DNA of 8,914 nt from AP-15 sp036008325 (GTDB taxonomy: Bacteria > Pseudomonadota > Alphaproteobacteria > ATCC43930 > CGMCC-115725): contig DASYNW010000201.1 of NCBI GenBank assembly GCA_036008325.1, positions 1 to 8,914 of the forward strand, read 5' to 3'. Below the pieces are notes generated by a model, which was given only the letters and a program-made list of their open reading frames with translations, was not told the DNA's origin and did not search any database. Numbering within the stretch: the first letter of the stretch is position 1; every line of letters starts with the position of its first letter. Shown here in pieces: positions 1 through 6,096 of this stretch. The translations under genes and the position numbers were made by a program.

Positions 1-581
1 TCCTCTTCGCCGAACACAGCGAACAGCGGGCAGTGCAGCTGCCCGACCATATCGAGGATCGGCTTTGGCCGCGAAGGCGTGGTTTCGGCATCGGGGGTCG
101 CGCGATGAATGAACCCGCCCCAGCAATCGACCGCGGCGTCGACCTTGTCGCTGCTGCACGCGAGCAGTAGTGTCTGCCGGCCTCCGGAGCAGAAGCCGAT
201 GACGCCGATTTTGCCGGTGGCGCCGGGAAGCGCGCGCAGGTGATCGGCCGCCGCCTCGATATCCTGCACTGACTCGGCGTCCGATTTACCAAACATGACC
301 GGGAAGACGGTGTTGATGTCGTTCGGATCGGATGGCCCGCCCTTGCGGGAATAGAGGTCGGGAGCTATCGCGTTGTAGCCGATATTGGCAAAGCGCCGGG
401 CGATGTCGCGGATGTGCTCGACCAAGCCAAAGGCTTCGTGGATGACGACGATGCCGGGATAATTTCCCGCTTGGCTCGGGCGCGCGAGATAGCCCGTGAT
501 CGTGTCGCCGCCGCTCTCCAGCTCGAGGTTTTCGCCGCGCACGCGGCTGGGGTCGGTCACCGCACCGGGTATATTCGCCAT
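1..581 (-). CDS. Dienelactone hydrolase family protein (partial, C-terminus cut by window edge)
   Basis: Soluble alpha/beta hydrolase of the dienelactone hydrolase family, which opens lactones such as carboxymethylenebutenolide in (chloro)catechol breakdown; many members act on other esters. The first 193 residues are visible. The nucleophile elbow GFCSGG lies at about 129-134 with Cys131 as the expected nucleophile, and HEAFG at 48-52 carries the Glu that pairs with the nucleophile in characterised members. The last residues read FAVFGEE, and the two leftover bases (GA on the coding strand) fit the catalytic Asp that follows in this family. The Asp codon is therefore incomplete, and the catalytic His lies outside the window. 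The start ATG (581-579) is preceded by a strong GAGGAGG ribosome site. The gene diverges from the cupin gene 90 bp away. Family is confident; substrate is unknown. Confidence 0.93.
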   Translation of the reverse strand, partial: MANIPGAVTDPSRVRGENLELESGGDTITGYLARPSQAGNYPGIVVIHEAFGLVEHIRDIARRFANIGYNAIAPDLYSRKGGPSDPNDINTVFPVMFGKSDAESVQDIEAAADHLRALPGATGKIGVIGFCSGGRQTLLLACSSDKVDAAVDCWGGFIHRATPDAETTPSRPKPILDMVGQLHCPLFAVFGEE

Positions 582-671
582 TGCGATCCTCCTCTCAAGA
601 CGCAGCGGCGAGGATAGCACCGCACGGCAAAGCGCTGCTATGATGACCGCGTTTCAGCGGGAGGATGCGAG
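582..671. promoter_or_regulatory. Divergent intergenic region, dienelactone hydrolase / cupin
   Basis: This 90-bp gap must hold the 5' signals of both divergent genes if each has its own promoter. It contains a strong GAGGAGG ribosome site for the minus-strand gene (about 587-593) and a GGGAGGA ribosome site for the plus-strand cupin gene (about 659-665). TATGAT at 639-644 (+) resembles a sigma-70 -10 box and would place transcription start about 20 nt before the cupin ATG. I see no convincing -35 hexamer at the right spacing, so the promoter call is weak. Confidence 0.3.
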
Positions 672-1127
672 ATGGCGAGTGCAGCGGCGACATTGACCAA
701 ACCAGCGGCCCAATCCGGGCCCAAGCCGGCCGAGCCCAAGATGAAGGTCGCGGTGACGAGCGCCAAGCAGCCGAACTATACCGAAGGCCGGCGCAGCTTT
801 TTCAAATACCGCGACCTCGGCGTCACGGCGGCGAGCGAGGGGTGGATGCGGGCGCAGGTGATGACGGCGGTCACCGGCATGACCGAGCCCACCGGGTGGC
901 ATTACCACGTCTGCGAGGGCCAGTTCGTCTATGCGCTCAAGGGCTTTGTCGAGCTCGAGTTCGAGGACGGCACGCAGTGCCGGCTCGAAGCCGGCGATTC
1001 CTGCTTCATCCCCGGCGGCCTGCCGCACAACGAGATCCGCACCTCGGACGACGTCGAGATCCTGGAGGTCTGCCTGCCGGCGAATATGGGCACGGTGCCG
1101 TGCGAGCCGCCGCCGAAGACCGCCTGA
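672..1127 (+). CDS. Cupin domain-containing protein
   Basis: Small (151 aa) single-domain cupin, a beta-barrel metal-binding fold used by dioxygenases, isomerases and sensors. Motif 1 is at about residues 69-91: G69, His77, His79, and Gln84 where the textbook motif has Glu, ending in G91. Motif 2 is at about 108-120 (GDSCFIPGGLPHN) with His119. Three His plus Gln would make the metal site. The pattern WHYH followed by QFVYxLKG is, to my recollection, common in a subgroup of alphaproteobacterial cupins, so the Gln is probably a subgroup trait and not damage. The first 25 residues are Ala/Pro/Lys-rich and probably disordered. The ATG at 672 follows a GGGAGGA ribosome site. It diverges from the dienelactone hydrolase gene and may share its regulation. 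Catalytic role and substrate are unknown. Confidence 0.9.
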   Translation: MASAAATLTKPAAQSGPKPAEPKMKVAVTSAKQPNYTEGRRSFFKYRDLGVTAASEGWMRAQVMTAVTGMTEPTGWHYHVCEGQFVYALKGFVELEFEDGTQCRLEAGDSCFIPGGLPHNEIRTSDDVEILEVCLPANMGTVPCEPPPKTA

Positions 1128-1135
1128 AGCCGGAC

Positions 1136-1172
1136 GGCGGCTGAAGCCCGAAAGGCCTTGAAGGCTGCCGCC
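1136..1172 (+). terminator. Possible hairpin after the cupin gene
   Basis: GGCGGC at 1136-1141 can pair with GCCGCC at 1167-1172. Between them a smaller stem, AAG-C-CC / GG-C-CTT closed by a GAAA loop with one C-C mismatch (about 1144-1159), can also form. The structure starts 9 nt after the cupin stop codon and ends before the tRNA gene. No U-tract follows, so it is either a weak/Rho-assisted terminator or incidental GC-rich pairing. Confidence 0.25.
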
Positions 1173-1195
1173 GATCGCCTATCATCGTCGGCGAG

Positions 1196-1269
1196 GCGGG
1201 TGTAGCTCAATGGCAGAGCAGAAGCTTCCCAAGCTTACGACGAGGGTTCGATTCCCTTCACCCGCTCCA
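1196..1269 (+). tRNA. tRNA-Gly (anticodon CCC)
   Basis: A complete 74-nt cloverleaf, with the CCA end encoded at 1267-1269. The acceptor stem is GCGGGTG (1196-1202) against CACCCGC. The D arm is GCTC/GAGC with loop AATGGCA, and the T arm is GAGGG/CCCTT around TTCGATT. The anticodon loop TTCCCAA (1226-1232) places CCC at 1228-1230, which reads the glycine codon GGG. The top pair of the anticodon stem (G27-A43) is mismatched while the other four pairs are good; similar tRNA-Gly sequences are, to my recollection, typical of alphaproteobacteria. The discriminator base is U73. It stands alone between protein genes, with no second tRNA nearby. Confidence 0.96.
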
Positions 1270-1517
1270 GCTATCAGCTATTTAGCGCGTATTGGGTCGC
1301 CTCACTGGCATTTTTTGCACGGTTGGGCACGGTCAACCGCATGAGAGGGTGCCAAGGGTGTTGCCCCGCCAGACGCCGCCGCCCGCCAGGGCGCGCTACC
1401 GGTCGCTTCGCACGTTGAACTCTGAAGGCTACGCGCCTCTCATGAGCAACGGCTTACGTCTTTGTTGTTACCCACGTCCGCGACCAAGATCCTCTGGGGC
1501 CGGCCGAGGAGACGCAA
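1270..1517. other. Intergenic region between tRNA-Gly and the FAD oxidase gene
   Basis: No supported gene in these 248 bp. A six-T tract at 1311-1316 after a tiny GCC/GGC stem (1299-1309) could end tRNA transcription, but the stem is only 3 bp. Further short hairpins are CGGTTG/CAACCG (1320-1339) and CGCCC/GGGCG with a GCCA loop (1380-1393). TTGAAC at about 1416-1421 followed 17 nt later by TCTCAT is a possible but poor sigma-70 promoter for the oxidase. I saw no copy of the tRNA 3' end here, hence no sign of an attachment-site duplication, and no recognisable riboswitch fold. Confidence 0.5.
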
Positions 1518-2624
1518 ATGATCAGGACGATTGTGATCGGCGCCGGCGTGATCGGCGCCTCGGTCGCGTACCGGCTGGCTCAGGCCGGCGCCTCCGTTAC
1601 GGTGTTGGAAGCGGCGCGCGTCGGCGGGGGCACCTCCGGCATCAGCTTCGCCTGGACCAACGCGCATAAAAAGCCGCCGAAGCCCTATCACGATCTGAAT
1701 GTCGCCGGCATGAAGGCGCATGCGGCGCTCGCCGACGAGTTCGGCGCCGCGCCATGGCGGCATGGCGGCGGCAGCCTCGAATGGGAAGCCGAACCCGATC
1801 GCGCGGCGCAGCGTGCAAACGTCGAGCAGCTGCAGTCCTGGGGCTATGCCGCGGAGTGGATCACCGGGCGCCAGGCGCAGGAATTGGAGCCCGACATCGA
1901 CCCGGCCATGATCGGCGACGCGCCGGTGGCGTTCTTCCCGGAAGAGGGTTGGCTCGATCCGGTGGTCTATGCGCATGCCATGCTGTCCGCGGCACGGCTT
2001 CGCCACGGCGCAGAAATCATCTGCGGCGCGCGGGTCGTGGACCTGGTCATGGCCGGCGATCGCGTGACCGGTGTGCGGATCGCCGACGGCACGCACTACG
2101 AGGCCGACACCGTCGTGAACTGCGCCGGCCGCTGGACCAACGAGACGACCCGGGACGCGGGTCTGCACTTGCCGCTGGCGCCGACCGTGGGCTTCCTGGT
2201 GTTCACGCCCCCGGTCGCCGCCGGCCTCAGCCGTGTCATCCATGCCCCGATGATTAGCGCGCGGCCCGATGGCGCGGGGCGCCTGATGCTGCATTGGAAC
2301 CCGACCGACGCGGTAGTGAGCTTCGACACCAAGGTTAGCCCGTCGATGCCGGAGGCGCGCGATCTGGTGCGGCGCGCCCGACAGCTGTTGCCCTCGATCG
2401 GCGAGGTCGAGCCGGAGGCGGTGCGCCTCGCCATCCGGCCGATCCCCGGCGACCATCTGTCCGCGATCGGGCCGATGCCGCGGATTTCCGGATATTATAT
2501 CGCGATCACCCATAGCGGCGTGACGATGTCGCCGTTCCTCGGCGCGGTGGTGGCCGACGAGATCGTAGGCGGGCGGCAACGGGCCGAGCTCGCCCATTTC
2601 CGGCCGGCGCGCTTCTTCAATTGA
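1518..2624 (+). CDS. FAD-dependent oxidoreductase, D-amino acid oxidase (DAO/DadA-like) family
   Basis: A 368-aa cytoplasmic flavoenzyme of the DAO family, whose members oxidise C-N bonds of D-amino acids, glycine, sarcosine and related amines to imino compounds using FAD. The N-terminus has the dinucleotide-binding motif GAGVIG at residues 8-13 and an acidic Glu31 at the end of the second strand for the adenosine ribose. A GGGTSG stretch near 37-42 fits the second FAD contact. The C-terminal block GYYIAITHSGVT (325-336) is the usual FAD-closing region of DadA-like enzymes. Length is normal for the family. The ATG at 1518 follows GAGGAGA. It is convergent with the amine oxidase gene 53 bp downstream and appears monocistronic. 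Family is firm; substrate is not predictable, and the tRNA-Gly upstream is no evidence for glycine. Confidence 0.93.
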   Translation: MIRTIVIGAGVIGASVAYRLAQAGASVTVLEAARVGGGTSGISFAWTNAHKKPPKPYHDLNVAGMKAHAALADEFGAAPWRHGGGSLEWEAEPDRAAQRANVEQLQSWGYAAEWITGRQAQELEPDIDPAMIGDAPVAFFPEEGWLDPVVYAHAMLSAARLRHGAEIICGARVVDLVMAGDRVTGVRIADGTHYEADTVVNCAGRWTNETTRDAGLHLPLAPTVGFLVFTPPVAAGLSRVIHAPMISARPDGAGRLMLHWNPTDAVVSFDTKVSPSMPEARDLVRRARQLLPSIGEVEPEAVRLAIRPIPGDHLSAIGPMPRISGYYIAITHSGVTMSPFLGAVVADEIVGGRQRAELAHFRPARFFN

Positions 2625-2671
2625 CCGGAGACGCTGTTTGGCGGTGCGGCGGCAGAGGAAAGCGTCGCCGG
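2625..2671. terminator. Inverted repeat between convergent genes, possible bidirectional terminator
   Basis: CCGGAGACGCT (2625-2635) is the near-perfect reverse complement of AGCGTCGCCGG (2661-2671), with one mismatched position and a 25-nt loop. It starts at the base after the FAD oxidase stop codon and ends 6 bp before the stop codon of the minus-strand amine oxidase gene, filling almost the whole 53-bp convergent gap. Position and symmetry suit a shared terminator, but neither side has a clear U-tract. Confidence 0.4.
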
Positions 2672-2677
2672 AAATGC

Positions 2678-3967
2678 CTATGCCTCGTTTGCGAGGATCG
2701 TCTGCGCCGTTTCCAGTCCGCTCGCTAGCGCCGCCTCGACCGTGCCCATATCAGGGCCGTCATAGAGCGCCTCCCCGGCAAAGAATATCGCCCCGCGATC
2801 CGGTTCTTTGAGGGCCAACTGTGCTGCCCGTGTCTCGGGCGTGGCATAGGAATAGGCGCCTCGTGCGAACACGTCGTTACCCCAGTTGATCGCCCGCGAC
2901 GCGATGAGATCGTCCCTGATGCGGTCCGCAGGCAGATCGAAAATCTCGCCGAGCGAGGCGAGGCCGATCTCGACGAGCGCGGCCGCGTTCAGCGACGACA
3001 CGCGATCCGTATTGGGCCCCGCCAGCCAGCCCGTCAGCACCGGACGGCTGGCCGGATGCTGGGTCCACCAGGTCGGGACCGCAGCGTCGGAAAGCAGGAA
3101 CGACAGGTCGGCCAGATCTCGCCCGCCGTAATCGGCCCACCATCTGGTTGTGAAGCCTAAGAGAATCTTGACGACGTTGCCGAAGCCGATATCGGCAGCG
3201 GCTGCTGCTCGCTCGCGCGCCGCCGGCGGAAGCACGATTTCGCGGAGGAGCGGCAGCGGCACGGTAAGGATTGCGGCATCGGCCTCGAGCACGGCGCCGT
3301 CGCCGCAGCGGGCGGCAATCGGTCCGCGGTCTTCGGCGATCGCGGTGACGGCAGAGCCGAGATGGATCGCGGCCCCATGCCTGCGGCAGTCGGATTCGAG
3401 ATAGGCGACGAGCGCGCCGTAGCCTTCCGCGATCCGCCCCTGCTCACCCTCGTCGCGGGCCATCCATTCGTCACGGATCGCGAAGGTGCTGGCGCGGCGC
3501 GGGTCGGCCGTGTCGTAGCCCTCGACCATCCGCGTGATTGCCCGCCGCAACTCGGCGCATTCCCGGCCGGCAAAGTGCATCTCTAGGAATTCGGCAATCG
3601 GCAGATCGGCTTTCACCGTGCTCAAGGCTTGGTAAAACCGCCCCGCATGCGGAAGCGAAGCATCGTCCGGCAACAGGGCGCCGGTGCGGGTGCTCCATCG
3701 GGTGCCTTGGTGCGGCAACAGCGAGAGTCCCGCTTCGCGCATCAAGATGCGCGTCACCGGCGCCGCACCGTGAACGAACTCGGCGCCGCCCTCCGCCGGA
3801 TAGCCGAATTCCTCGGCCGGCAGCGGGTCGATGCGTCCGCCGCATCGGTCTCGCGCCTCGACGAGGGTCACTCTTTTCCCGGCGCGTGCGAGCTCGCGGG
3901 CAGTCATCAGGCCTGCGGCCCCAGCACCAACGACCAGAAAATTCGCCAGATGCGGCGGGGCCGTCAT
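2678..3967 (-). CDS. Flavin monoamine oxidase family protein (FAD-dependent amine oxidase)
   Basis: A 429-aa flavoenzyme of the MAO/polyamine oxidase/L-amino acid oxidase superfamily, which oxidises amines to imines with O2 or another acceptor. The FAD site is clear: GAGAAG at residues 14-19, Glu37 in VEARDRCGGR (36-45), EGGAEFVHG (59-67), the TVPLPLL strand (235-241), and the C-terminal FAGEALYDGPDMGTVEAA block (396-413). No Cys sits where mammalian MAO binds FAD covalently, so the cofactor is probably non-covalent. There is no Tat or Sec signal, suggesting a cytoplasmic enzyme. It is last in the minus-strand unit, 27 bp after the 145-aa gene and in the same frame as it. No alternative ATG/GTG/TTG lies between that stop and the GxGxxG motif, so the start is well fixed although its ribosome site is weak; translational coupling is likely. 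Substrate is unknown. Confidence 0.93.
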   Translation of the reverse strand: MTAPPHLANFLVVGAGAAGLMTARELARAGKRVTLVEARDRCGGRIDPLPAEEFGYPAEGGAEFVHGAAPVTRILMREAGLSLLPHQGTRWSTRTGALLPDDASLPHAGRFYQALSTVKADLPIAEFLEMHFAGRECAELRRAITRMVEGYDTADPRRASTFAIRDEWMARDEGEQGRIAEGYGALVAYLESDCRRHGAAIHLGSAVTAIAEDRGPIAARCGDGAVLEADAAILTVPLPLLREIVLPPAARERAAAAADIGFGNVVKILLGFTTRWWADYGGRDLADLSFLLSDAAVPTWWTQHPASRPVLTGWLAGPNTDRVSSLNAAALVEIGLASLGEIFDLPADRIRDDLIASRAINWGNDVFARGAYSYATPETRAAQLALKEPDRGAIFFAGEALYDGPDMGTVEAALASGLETAQTILANEA

Positions 3968-3994
3968 CGTGACATCGGGCTCGCTCTGCAGCGA

Positions 3995-4432
3995 TCAGGC
4001 GGCCGCACCCTTGTGCGCAGCGTTGAGCGCGCGGATCTGGCCGGCGGCGTTCTTCAGCTCCTCGTCGCGCAGCCGCGAGGCCACGTCGTCCTCCTCGGCC
4101 AGTGCCAGAAGTCCCCGGAATCGGAGCGGCTTTTCGAGGAATGCCATGGTGGCCTCGAGCGGAGCTTGCCCCTCGGCCAGCGGGAGTGGGATCTGCTCGG
4201 CGAGGCCCGGCCGGATGTGATAGTGGGCACCCATGCTGAACGGGTCGAAGCGCAGCGCCTGCTCGGGCTTGCCGGCCACGGCTACGACGATCGAGGGCCG
4301 TGTGATCTCGTCCTCGCGGCCGGCCAGCCGCCGGTCGGGATGGAACAGGATTTCGAGATGCGGACCGGCGTCGATCCGGTGCCAGCCGGTTCTGTCCTCG
4401 GGCATCTTTTGCTGCATCCGCGGTCGCTCCAT
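3995..4432 (-). CDS. Hypothetical protein, 145 aa, unrecognised family
   Basis: I do not recognise this protein. The frame stays open upstream to 4714, overlapping the end of the amidohydrolase gene. The ATG at 4432 is preferred because GGGAGG (4444-4439 on the minus strand) sits 6 nt before it and because the extra upstream residues look like an Arg/Gly-rich shadow. The 145-aa product is probably soluble, with no signal peptide or membrane segment. The middle part (about 45-75) alternates hydrophobic residues and ends in MGAHYHIRP, whose His70 and His72 could bind metal. Leu/Glu-rich helical stretches follow (about 80-115). The tail (about 115-140) is a charged amphipathic helix ending in Ala-rich sequence. 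It lies 65 bp after the amidohydrolase and 27 bp before the amine oxidase, so it probably serves the same pathway as an accessory or small enzyme. Existence is fairly sure; function is open. Confidence 0.78.
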   Translation of the reverse strand: MERPRMQQKMPEDRTGWHRIDAGPHLEILFHPDRRLAGREDEITRPSIVVAVAGKPEQALRFDPFSMGAHYHIRPGLAEQIPLPLAEGQAPLEATMAFLEKPLRFRGLLALAEEDDVASRLRDEELKNAAGQIRALNAAHKGAAA

Positions 4433-4438
4433 CACCCA

Positions 4439-4444
4439 CCTCCC
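4439..4444 (-). promoter_or_regulatory. Ribosome binding site fixing the start of the 145-aa gene
   Basis: GGGAGG on the minus strand, 6 nt before the ATG at 4432. It supports this start over the far upstream ATG at 4714, which would put 94 extra codons inside the amidohydrolase gene. Confidence 0.7.
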
Positions 4445-4497
4445 TTTATCAAAAGCAATTGGCGCCAAGCCGGCCCCGACCCGACATCCGCCCGCCG

Positions 4498-5625
4498 TCA
4501 GTGCAAGCCGTAGAAACCCATAGCACCGCCGGCCAGCACCTGGTGCCTCGCCGCCGCGGACAACGGCCCGAGCCGGTCGCGGACCATCTGTGGTGCTCCC
4601 GGGAAGAAGCCGTCCTGATGCGGGTAATCGGTCGCCCACATGATCTTGTGCGGGCCGATATAGTCGGCCAGCACGGCAATGCTGTTCTCGACCGGCTCGA
4701 ACGAGATCCAGCAATTGCGCTGGAACAGCTCGCTCGGCCGCATCTTCGGGGCCGACTCGTTGAACCCCAGATCGTCAAAATGCCGGTCCATGCGGTCGAG
4801 CCAGGGCGCGATCCAGCCGCCGCCCGATTCCAGAAATGCGACGCGCAGCCGCGGGTGACGATCGACGACCCCGCCCCAGATGACACTCATCGCCGCCAGC
4901 ATCATCTCCATCGTGTGGCTGATCATGTGCCGCGCGGCGCGGTCCTTCTCGAAGCGGTCGACGCCGACCGTGGGCATCGCGGTGGTCGAGCCCTCGTGAA
5001 AGCCGATCGAGAAGTCGAGCTCCTCGGCCATCGTCCAAAACGGCTCGTAGATCGGGTCGCTGATCATCTTGTTGCCGTGATAGGGGTTCGGCCGCAGGAA
5101 GCCGCCGGGCATGCCGAGCGCCTCGCGCGCGTAGCGCATCTCCTCGATCGCGAGGTCGACCGACTGCATCGGCAGCATCGCCACCCCGAACAGGCGGTCG
5201 GGATAGGGCTTGCAGTAATCGGCGAGCCAGCGGTTGTAGGCACGGCACATCGCGGCCGCGAGCCCGGGCTCCGCGACAGCGCCGGCGAACAGGCCGAGGC
5301 TCGGGTAGAGGAAGGCGGCGTCGATCCCGTCGGCATCCATGTCGAGGATGCGGGCGTGCGGGTCGAACCCGCCCTTCTTCCCTTCGGCATATTTGAGGGT
5401 GTCGGGCTTGACCGCGCCCTGCCGCACGCCGACCGAGCCGAGGCTGCCGATCCCCCGCGGATTGCCCAGCAATTTGCCTTCGACACCGAGGCGCTCCTTG
5501 CCGTTCTCGTCGATGACAAACCGTGGCCGGCGCTCGCGAAAGGCGGGGTCGATGTATTTATCCCAGAGATCGAGCGGTTCCAGGATATGACCGTCGGCGT
5601 CGACGACGTTGTAAGCGCGAGCCAT
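4498..5625 (-). CDS. Amidohydrolase family (amidohydrolase-2 / ACMSD-like) metal-dependent hydrolase
   Basis: A 375-aa TIM-barrel enzyme of the amidohydrolase-2 family, which contains Zn-dependent hydrolases and decarboxylases such as ACMSD and gamma-resorcylate decarboxylase. Expected metal and catalytic residues are visible: DADGH at 9-13 (Asp11, His13), a His at 210 in GFHEGS, His237 in SHTMEM, Glu266 in FLESGGGW and Asp333 in ATDYPH. The opening DADGHILEP and the FLESGGG / ATDYPHQDG blocks are typical of a large, mostly uncharacterised subgroup seen in catabolic clusters of alphaproteobacteria and actinobacteria. No signal peptide; cytoplasmic. The ATG at 5625 has AAGGAG 7 nt upstream. 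It is first in the minus-strand unit that continues with the 145-aa protein and the amine oxidase. Hydrolysis versus decarboxylation cannot be decided from sequence. Confidence 0.93.
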   Translation of the reverse strand: MARAYNVVDADGHILEPLDLWDKYIDPAFRERRPRFVIDENGKERLGVEGKLLGNPRGIGSLGSVGVRQGAVKPDTLKYAEGKKGGFDPHARILDMDADGIDAAFLYPSLGLFAGAVAEPGLAAAMCRAYNRWLADYCKPYPDRLFGVAMLPMQSVDLAIEEMRYAREALGMPGGFLRPNPYHGNKMISDPIYEPFWTMAEELDFSIGFHEGSTTAMPTVGVDRFEKDRAARHMISHTMEMMLAAMSVIWGGVVDRHPRLRVAFLESGGGWIAPWLDRMDRHFDDLGFNESAPKMRPSELFQRNCWISFEPVENSIAVLADYIGPHKIMWATDYPHQDGFFPGAPQMVRDRLGPLSAAARHQVLAGGAMGFYGLH

Positions 5626-6022
5626 GACCCGTCTCCTTCCGGATACGTGCGAGACAGTAATTCTAGCCGACGCACGCCGCCGGCGCGAGGCCGAACTCCT
5701 GAAAATGCCGACTGCAGGACAAGCCGAAAGTCGACGCTCTCCAGCATACCGGGAGTTCGGGCGAATGACAGATCTTCAATCGGGAAAAGCCGTGCGAAGG
5801 CAGCGGTCTGAGGTTCGACATGGGGCTGATCAAGTATTGTGGCCAGCGGCTCAGCGGCAGGTTTACCGCCGGCAACGCGACCGCGTCGGCGAGTGGTGCG
5901 CGCGGCGCGAGAGCACGTAGGTAGTTTCCGGGCCTCCCAGAGCGGCATCATCGCCCGATATTCTGCACTGCAGACCAGGGTAAGGCTATCCGGACCGTCC
6001 CAGCTGACGCCGAAGGCTGCTC

Positions 6023-6048
6023 GGATCGAGCTGTCCGGCAGCTGATCC
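6023..6048 (+). promoter_or_regulatory. Hairpin in the leader of the SPFH gene
   Basis: GGATC-G-AGCTG (6023-6033) pairs with CAGCTGATCC (6039-6048) around a TCCGG loop, giving 10 base pairs with one bulged G. It ends 48 nt before the SPFH start codon. No U-tract follows on either strand, so it may be an mRNA leader structure or a palindromic protein-binding site and not a terminator. Confidence 0.4.
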
Positions 6049-6083
6049 AGCTAGCGGAATGAGGGTCGGTGCTCTCGTTCTGA

Positions 6084-6089
6084 AAGGAG
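6084..6089 (+). promoter_or_regulatory. Strong ribosome binding site of the SPFH gene
   Basis: AAGGAG placed 7 nt before the ATG at 6097. It is a near-consensus site and fixes the start that gives the N-terminal membrane segment. Confidence 0.75.
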
Positions 6090-6096
6090 CAACGTC

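Larger units (their letters stand above)
5626..6096. other. Divergent intergenic region without a supported gene
   Basis: These 471 bp separate the minus-strand amidohydrolase unit from the plus-strand SPFH gene, so promoters for both should lie here. Short frames are open on both strands (for example 98 aa at 5624-5920 plus and 70 aa at 5663-5875 minus), but they lack convincing ribosome sites or protein-like composition and resemble no family I know. TAGAAT on the minus strand (5665-5660), about 35 nt before the amidohydrolase ATG, could be a -10 box without a clear -35. A hairpin lies at 6023-6048 and is listed separately. The stretch could be a decayed gene or repeat, but I cannot show that. 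Confidence 0.5.

Noticed and set aside
1270..1517. Glycine riboswitch ahead of the DAO-family oxidase
   Set aside because: The pairing of a possible glycine oxidase with a tRNA-Gly invited the idea, but I cannot find the conserved aptamer core or a tandem fold.
1440..2597. 385-codon open frame on the minus strand across the DAO-family oxidase
   Set aside because: It is an antisense shadow; the plus strand encodes the full oxidase with FAD motifs and a good ribosome site.
3471..4439. 322-codon minus-strand frame overlapping the amine oxidase and the 145-aa gene
   Set aside because: It is in another frame across two better-supported genes, and its Arg/Gly/Ala-rich composition fits a shadow frame.
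4433..4714. Upstream extension of the 145-aa protein to an ATG at 4714
   Set aside because: It would overlap the amidohydrolase by more than 200 bp, while a well-placed GGGAGG precedes the ATG at 4432.
4459..5811. 450-codon open frame on the plus strand across the amidohydrolase gene
   Set aside because: It lies antisense to a clear enzyme with conserved motifs. Its translation is rich in Arg, His, Asp and Val in the way typical of GC-rich shadow frames, and shows no family motif or ribosome site.
5624..5951. Short genes in the divergent gap (98 aa plus strand, 70 aa minus strand)
   Set aside because: No ribosome sites, no known domain and no protein-like composition; some of the frames run into real genes on the other strand.
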